64,000 bases of DNA from Chondrus crispus (taxonomy: Eukaryota > Rhodophyta > Florideophyceae > Gigartinales > Gigartinaceae), in NCBI RefSeq assembly GCF_000350225.1, contig NW_005178923.1, positions 99,866 to 163,865 on the forward strand, given 5' to 3'. Every line of letters begins with the position of its first letter. Positions within the stretch are counted from its first letter, which is position 1. Made by a program: the position numbers and the translations under genes. The notes under the pieces were generated by a model that was not told the DNA's origin, ran no database searches, and worked only from the letters and a program-made list of their open reading frames with translations. Positions 61,800-64,000 of this stretch are shown here, piece after piece.

Positions 61800-61995
61800 T
61801 GTCCAAATTTGACCCTTTCAGGAAGGTACACCCAGACATCGCAATTAGTCTGGGCTAGACTATAAAAAGTCTAGGATATATTTTTGACACGCCGCATTAC
61901 AGTAGCGACGGCGCGTCCAGCCAAGAGAGACATAGATAGAGAGTAAACACCTTGAAGACCACCTCGAGAGGAGGGGGTCACAAGAGTCTTTCCCA
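61800..61995 (+). repeat. Probable 5' LTR of C2
   Basis: The right end (...TTTCCCA) is fixed by the PBS at 61996. TATAAAAAG at 61861-61869 is a good TATA box. The left end at TGTCC is a guess because the partner LTR lies outside the window. Confidence 0.35.
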
Positions 61996-62009
61996 GGTTA
62001 TGGTCCCTC
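61996..62009 (+). promoter_or_regulatory. Half-tRNA primer-binding site of C2
   Basis: GGTTATGGTCCCTC follows the LTR. Like C1 (GGTTATGGG...), it is complementary to the anticodon arm of a Met tRNA, here with a weaker match. Confidence 0.55.
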
Positions 62010-62195
62010 TATCGCAGTAACAACCTGCGCAAAACATGCACTATCGCATCCAACCAACCAAATACGCGCCTTGGGCGCTTCCGCCGCCGCCAAGAGCAGC
62101 AAGACATCCAAGAACATATCAACGACCTATTACGCAACTGCGAACTTCAAGAACAAAATCACTTCACCACCAACCACACAAACATTCAAGCCAAG

Positions 62196-63089
62196 ATGTC
62201 CAACTCCGACAGCCCCAAACTACCCAAGCTCTCGTACAACAACTTCCATTTTTGGAAGTCCTCGCTAAAGATCAACGCCTCTCTGCACGACGCTGACACA
62301 ATCCTTGCCTCCCCGGTACTACTCACACCGGTCGACCCTGCCGCTGCCTCAACTTACAACAAGAAAGTAAACAAGCTCAAAGCCCTGATCATCCAAAGCC
62401 TCCCAGATGAAATTGTTACGAAACTACCGACAAATCAGCGACGAACGCGCAACTGTCAAGATCATGATACAAGGCCTCCGCAAGTACCCCAACTTCACAA
62501 ACCTCGCCATCATACTAACCGGCAACCCACCGTCCAGCATACAAGCATTCTCAAATTACATCCGACAAGCACTTCTACTACAGGACGACGGACCCACATT
62601 ACCGCCCGTTCAATCTATGGCCCGCCCCTGGAGCGGACCCAGCTATGGTGATGACAGGCGCATACAGCAACGCCAAACCCCGCCCAGCGACAAGAATTGC
62701 CCCAAACCGCACGGCTGGAATGGTAAATGGTGTACGTACCATGCATCCACCACCCACGACACGCATGCGTGCCGCGTAAAGTATCGTCAAAGAAGCGGAC
62801 CCCAACGGCGACAAACCCACTACCGCGCGCGCCAAGTCCAAGGAGAAGCCGAAACCAACCCTCTGATGCAGGAACTCGCCCTGCGCCTTTCCACTCTGGA
62901 ACAAGCCATGGACACAGCCAACGATTCGGCCATGCACAACGGTAAGTCATACATTCTCGACTCCGCAGCCAACCCATCGTACACCAACGCACCGCACAGC
63001 ACCATGACTCCTATCACCACACCTCTTCAAACGAGCACCGCTGACAGACGCCCCCACAAAATCACGCACAAGGACAGATCGCCGTACAG
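62196..63089 (+). pseudogene. C2 gag and start of protease, frameshifted
   Basis: The ATG at 62196 (MSNSDSPKLPKLSYNN) starts a copia-type Gag; NFHFWKSSLKI matches the usual F-x-W-K start. A shift near 62430 moves to the next frame, which continues with ISDERATVKIMIQGL. A CHHC knuckle follows, C-x2-H-x4-H-x4-C in CTYHASTTHDTHAC near 62730. The protease begins with YILDSAANPS (D-S-A) near 62950, and a second shift near 63010-63070 leads into the frame of the next entry. Copia elements normally have one gag-pol frame, so two shifts make this copy defective unless they are sequencing errors. Confidence 0.75.
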
Positions 63090-64000
63090 ATGAGCACTAA
63101 ACGCATTCTACGTATCCCCAACGCGGTACATGCTCCAACCATACGGTCCAATCTCGTTTCCGTGCACGATCTGGCCTCAAAATATGGAAAAGTAACCTTT
63201 TTCCCTTCAACCGCCTTCGTGCACACCAAGGAAAACAGCAACCAGATTACCGCAACAGCTCGGTACCGCCACGGCAATTATGAATTAAACAGAGCAATCA
63301 CCACAACATCTGTCCAAGCCCCTCCACGCCCACGCATCCAGGCCCATATGCATGCATTTGCGGCACGAACCATACCAGCTCCGCACACCCGATCAAACAA
63401 CACCCCAAAACCACCATGCAACTCGGCACCGGAGCATCCAGCAACACTCGCCGCACCCCGCCACCTCAACGCTCGAATAAGAACCCCGAAGCCCCCTTGC
63501 ACATCACTCCGACAAGTCCCACCAGACACACCCCCTGACACCACAACAGCCGCGACCAAAACATTCCACGACTGGCACATCAAACTTGGGCATATACAAC
63601 CCAAAACAATGGTACTGATGGCGAGAAAACAGCTACTGCCTATACTACCAGAAATCATTAGCCAGAAACCACCAAAAATCACCTGCAGCGCCTGCCACAC
63701 AGCTAAGCTCAAACCCGCCCCACACCGCCTAGCGAATCATATAGCCAGGACAGGAGAACGTGTATCTTCCGATGTGCTCGGACCAGTCTCACCACCGTCA
63801 CGCATCCACCACCACCGCTACGCAATCACCTTCATCGACACAGCAACGCGGTACCTCTTCCTTGCCCTGCTCACTTCGCGCAAAGAAGTCCTTACCCAGG
63901 TAATGCACCACATCGAACGCATCAAAAATATCACAGGCCGATACCCAAGCCTGTTCATATGCGACAACGCCTCAGAATACATATCCAAAGAAGCGCAAAA
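63090..64000 (+). CDS. C2 pol, partial: protease end, pre-integrase, integrase start
   Basis: Open without a stop from before 63090 to the edge of the window, so only its beginning is seen. RILRIPNAVHAP and SNLVSVHDLA are the copia protease C-terminal signature. A Pro/Ala-rich linker follows, then WHIKLGHIQPKTM and CSACHTAKLKP, the H-H-C-C zinc module. The rve core shows SSDVLGPVSPPS (first aspartate) and FICDNASEY (second); the glutamate is beyond the window. There is no intact start of its own; reading must come from gag. ATG 63090 is only a convenient internal methionine. Confidence 0.8.
   Translation, partial: MSTKRILRIPNAVHAPTIRSNLVSVHDLASKYGKVTFFPSTAFVHTKENSNQITATARYRHGNYELNRAITTTSVQAPPRPRIQAHMHAFAARTIPAPHTRSNNTPKPPCNSAPEHPATLAAPRHLNARIRTPKPPCTSLRQVPPDTPPDTTTAATKTFHDWHIKLGHIQPKTMVLMARKQLLPILPEIISQKPPKITCSACHTAKLKPAPHRLANHIARTGERVSSDVLGPVSPPSRIHHHRYAITFIDTATRYLFLALLTSRKEVLTQVMHHIERIKNITGRYPSLFICDNASEYISKEAQ

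Larger units (their letters stand above)
61800..64000 (+). mobile_element. Ty1/copia element C2, 5' part
   Basis: LTR end, half-tRNA PBS, gag, protease, pre-integrase and integrase in order, running off the right edge. It uses the same type of primer site as C1, and the coding motifs are related to C1. Confidence 0.78.

Overview
The window looks like repeat-rich nuclear DNA of a eukaryote. There is one compact, intronless plant-type CCCH zinc-finger gene at the left end, and almost everything else is nested transposable elements. A florideophyte red alga of the Chondrus crispus type is my best guess, resting on the intronless gene, the mix of Ty3/gypsy, Ty1/copia and Tigger/pogo elements, and the GC-rich coding; this is an inference, not a demonstration. 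I see no bacterial features, tRNA, rRNA or CRISPR. A 650-base assembly gap lies at 19020-19669.

Layout. (1) 1-3712: flank and the CCCH gene. (2) 3713-16835: a Tigger-like DNA transposon split inside its transposase by gypsy element E1 (4927-16018, TSD GCTGC). E1 itself has a probable solo LTR in its 5' LTR (5428-6098, TSD CCTCT). (3) 17326-18767: a second pogo-like transposase, cut by copia element C1. (4) 18768-33134: C1, interrupted by gypsy element E3 (20604-31391, minus strand, TSD TAAAC) and by a solo LTR (32226-32845, TSD TGGTT). (5) 33135-50307: gypsy element E2 (minus strand), with intact gag and pol and about 8.5 kb of extra DNA between pol and the 3' LTR. (6) 50308-54590: E3B, a 5'-truncated relative of E3 in plus orientation. 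(7) 54591 to about 58357: an old decayed gypsy element, E4 (minus). (8) 59587-61404: a decayed pogo/Tc5-like transposase (minus). (9) about 61800-64000: a second copia element, C2, running off the window.

How the parts work together. E2 and E3 are chromovirus-type Ty3/gypsy elements. Each has a Gag with a CCHC knuckle and a Pol of protease, reverse transcriptase, RNase H, integrase and chromodomain, with pol in the -1 frame relative to gag. E1, E2 and E3 share a 19-nt primer-binding site whose predicted tRNA end resembles tRNA-Tyr. Their unusual part is the stretch between pol and the 3' LTR. In E1 it carries an open 532-codon gene on the antisense strand. In E2 it carries an open 725-codon antisense gene, a zinc-finger reading frame and a UbiA-like fragment. 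In E3/E3B it carries a 66-bp tandem hairpin array and an antisense leader. In E2, E3 and E3B this cargo zone is bracketed by two copies of a module (a hairpin with a constant CGGA loop followed by TTAAGGGGGGG): one overlaps the end of pol, the other abuts the 3' LTR. Polypyrimidine-AG signals lie on the antisense strand between the 3' LTR and the antisense genes. Together these suggest retrotransposons with a bracketed cargo slot expressed antisense from the 3' LTR side. This is the best candidate here for an undescribed system; its transcription and splicing are untested.
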